DNA of 7,042 nt from Acidocella sp. (GTDB lineage Bacteria; Pseudomonadota; Alphaproteobacteria; Acetobacterales; Acetobacteraceae): assembly GCA_029077775.1 (NCBI GenBank), contig JAQNCU010000150.1:1-7042 (forward strand), given 5' to 3'. Numbering within the stretch: position 1 is the stretch's first letter; every line of letters begins with the position of its first letter. The translations under genes and the position numbers were made by a program. The notes below the pieces were generated by a model. It saw nothing but the letters and a program-made list of their open reading frames with translations, searched no databases and was not told where the DNA came from. Positions 5,957 through 7,042 of the stretch are shown here, piece by piece.

Positions 5957-5979
5957 GCCCGCGGCGCTTTGCCGCGGGC
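5957..5979. terminator. GC-rich hairpin after the YdcF-like gene
   Basis: GCCCGCGGC (5957-5965) pairs perfectly with GCCGCGGGC (5971-5979) around the loop GCTTT, 20 bp after the stop codon at 5936. No T-run follows on either strand, so it is not a canonical intrinsic terminator. It could still pause or partly stop transcription, or protect the 3' end, between the ftsEX genes and plsC. Confidence 0.4.
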
Positions 5980-6014
5980 GGAAGGGACCAGCAGGCCATT
6001 CGAGATAAGGACTG

Positions 6015-6066
6015 GCGTCCCGTGCAAGGAAATACTTCAGTGCTGTTAACTATTGAATCGGGACGC
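6015..6066 (+). other. spaced inverted repeat just before the plsC start
   Basis: GCGTCCCG (6015-6022) is complementary to CGGGACGC (6059-6066), with a 36-base AT-richer stretch between. The right arm ends 3 bases before the GTG start of plsC, where the ribosome binding site should be. If it folds in mRNA it could limit translation of plsC; it might also be chance. Confidence 0.35.
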
Positions 6067-6069
6067 TAG

Positions 6070-6774
6070 GTGATTTTGCGTTTTATTCGCGCGGCGGTTT
6101 TTAATTGTTTGATGGGTGGCTCCGGGCTGGTGCTCAGCCTTTACGGGCTGCTGCTGCGGCGCGTGGCGCCGGAATATTTGAGTGTGGCGGCCAGGGTCTG
6201 GGGGCGGTTTTGTCTGTGGGCGCTGCGCGTCACATGCAATGTGCGGGTGCGGGTGGAGGGCGTGTCGGCCCTGCCGCCGGGGCCTGTGGTGATTGCCGCC
6301 CAGCATCAATCGGCGATGGATATTCTGATCTGGCTGACGATTTTGCCGAGCCCTGCTTTTGTGCTGAAGCGCGAATTATGCAAAATCCCGCTGTTTGGCG
6401 CATTGCTGGTGCCAGCCGGGAACATCGCTGTGGACCGCGATGGCGGGGCGGCGGCATTGCGCGGCATGGTGGTCGCGAGCCGGTTGGCGCTGGCCGCCGG
6501 GCGGCAGGTGGTGATTTTCCCCGAAGGCACGCGCGTGGCACCAGGGGCGCGCGGCGCGCTGCATGGCGGGATTGTGGCGCTGGCGCGAATTGCGGGCGTG
6601 CCCGTGATCCCGGCGGCGACCGATACGGGGCTGCGCTGGGGGGCGCGGAGATTTTTGAAAACGCCGGGTGTCGCCAATGTCCGCCTGTACCCGCCGCTGG
6701 CCCCAGGCCAGGCGCGCGATGACATACTCGGCGTTTTGACCAGGTGTTTTTATGAGACCGATTACGAAAAGTGA
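6070..6774 (+). CDS. plsC: 1-acyl-sn-glycerol-3-phosphate acyltransferase
   Basis: The product is 234 residues, a usual length. The enzyme adds a second acyl chain to lysophosphatidic acid to make phosphatidic acid, the precursor of membrane phospholipids, at the inner face of the cytoplasmic membrane. All four acyltransferase blocks are visible: HQSAMD at 79-84 (the HX4D catalytic pair His79/Asp84), KRELCKIPLFG at 100-110, FPEGTR at 150-155 and the VPVIPAA segment at 177-183. The N-terminal 50 residues are hydrophobic and membrane-associated. A stop codon (TAG, 6067-6069) lies in frame directly before the GTG at 6070, so this GTG is the earliest possible start, and the opening MILRFIRAAVFN resembles the family. 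There is no good Shine-Dalgarno. It follows the YdcF-like gene by 133 bp, so it may be co-transcribed or have its own promoter. Confidence 0.92.
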   Translation: MILRFIRAAVFNCLMGGSGLVLSLYGLLLRRVAPEYLSVAARVWGRFCLWALRVTCNVRVRVEGVSALPPGPVVIAAQHQSAMDILIWLTILPSPAFVLKRELCKIPLFGALLVPAGNIAVDRDGGAAALRGMVVASRLALAAGRQVVIFPEGTRVAPGARGALHGGIVALARIAGVPVIPAATDTGLRWGARRFLKTPGVANVRLYPPLAPGQARDDILGVLTRCFYETDYEK

Positions 6775-6788
6775 CCCTGCGCGCGGGA

Positions 6789-6807
6789 TGGTGGGGCGGC
6801 CGCGCGT
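6789..6807. repeat. 19-bp GC-rich repeat (second of two)
   Basis: Exact copy of the 19-mer at 2745-2763, here 14 bp after the plsC stop codon. It leads directly into another copy of the dispersed hairpin repeat. Confidence 0.65.
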
Positions 6808-6811
6808 TAAA

Positions 6812-6890
6812 AATAATACCAACCCGCATAATGAAAAATTCTCAAAGCAGGGCAGCACTTCTTTTTGTGAACAAAAAGAAGCAAAAAAAC
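6812..6890. repeat. dispersed hairpin repeat, copy C (diverged left half)
   Basis: It opens with AATAATACCA like copy B, has a diverged left half, then keeps GGGCAGCA and the hairpin CTTCTTTTTGT / ACAAAAAGAAG (6858-6868 and 6871-6881) with the same CAAAAAAAC tail as copy A. Four bases present in copies A and B (AGCG, before the hairpin) are missing. It is the third member of the family in this window. Confidence 0.75.
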
Positions 6891-6936
6891 TTCATTTCCT
6901 CGGGGCCACGGGCGTTTGAGCCTCCCGGGTCTGGAA

Positions 6937-6992
6937 TAATACCAGCTGGCCTAAAGAATGACTCTCGGCGGGCAGCAAGCGCTTCTTTTTGT
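6937..6992. repeat. dispersed hairpin repeat, copy B (cut off inside the hairpin)
   Basis: It matches copy A (2529-2584) at 55 of 56 bases, the one change being T to C in 'gactctYggcggg'. It stops after GCTTCTTTTTGT, exactly where the loop of the hairpin would begin; the complementary right arm is absent and unrelated sequence follows. This looks like an interruption by insertion, with any right half lying outside the window. Confidence 0.82.
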
Positions 6993-7042
6993 AGGGCTTG
7001 TTGAGATTCATCGTGAATTGATGACTGCTGCGGTAAGGTAGA
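6993..7042. mobile_element. probable end of an insertion sequence, continuing past the window
   Basis: Sequence beginning AGGGCTTGTTGAGATTCATC starts abruptly where repeat copy B is broken. 'GGGCTTGTTGA' is like the terminal inverted repeats of IS5-family elements as I remember them. No transposase is visible in the 50 bases available, and the other end and the target duplication are outside the window, so the family is uncertain. Confidence 0.38.

Noticed and set aside
6771..7004. Open frame of 77 codons after plsC containing LLFVNKKKQKNF
   Set aside because: It is simply a translation of the dispersed hairpin repeat and the sequence after it; the amino-acid string arises from the GTGAACAAAAAGAAG hairpin. 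No ribosome binding site and no protein-like composition.

Overview
The window is GC-rich proteobacterial DNA, most likely from an alphaproteobacterium of the Acetobacteraceae or a related acid-tolerant group (Acidiphilium/Acidocella-like). That placement rests on three things: the gene order of an MJ0042-type zinc-ribbon gene divergent from ftsE-ftsX-YdcF-plsC, the GC-rich codon use, and a dispersed hairpin repeat (core CTTCTTTTTGTGAACAAAAA) that I associate from memory with this family. No rRNA or other marker is present to prove it.

Left part (1-2386): the last 39 codons of what looks like a TonB-dependent outer-membrane receptor, then a secreted YncE-like beta-propeller protein, then a secreted histidine acid phosphatase of the AppA phytase type. 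The phosphatase start lies inside the end of the propeller gene. The three genes run the same way and all act outside the cytoplasm, so they read as one outer-membrane/periplasmic module that could strip phosphate from an organic phosphate ester such as phytate. The substrate is inferred.

Middle gap (2387-3000): about 614 bases with no credible gene, packed with palindromes. There are two 66-bp copies of one palindromic element, one just past the stop codon of each flanking gene; a separate hairpin with a 28-bp stem; one copy of the dispersed hairpin repeat joined to a second hairpin; and a loose inverted repeat around a GC-rich 19-mer that recurs at the right end.

Right part (3001-6774): a leftward gene for a zinc-ribbon, single-pass membrane protein, divergent from a tightly packed rightward set. 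That set is ftsE (ABC ATPase) and ftsX (membrane partner), overlapping by 8 nt, then a DUF218/YdcF-like membrane protein whose start shares one base with the ftsX stop. After a 133-bp gap with two inverted repeats comes a 1-acyl-glycerol-3-phosphate acyltransferase (plsC). This is a cell-envelope group: FtsEX couples ATP use to peptidoglycan cleavage at division, DUF218 proteins are linked to envelope metabolism, and PlsC makes phosphatidic acid.

Right end (6775-7042): no gene. It holds two more copies of the dispersed repeat. The second breaks off abruptly in mid-hairpin at 6992/6993, where an unrelated sequence starts that resembles the end of an insertion sequence continuing past the window.

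I did not find a clear new defence, CRISPR or toxin system. The most unusual content is the set of nested palindromic elements and the receptor-propeller-phosphatase module.
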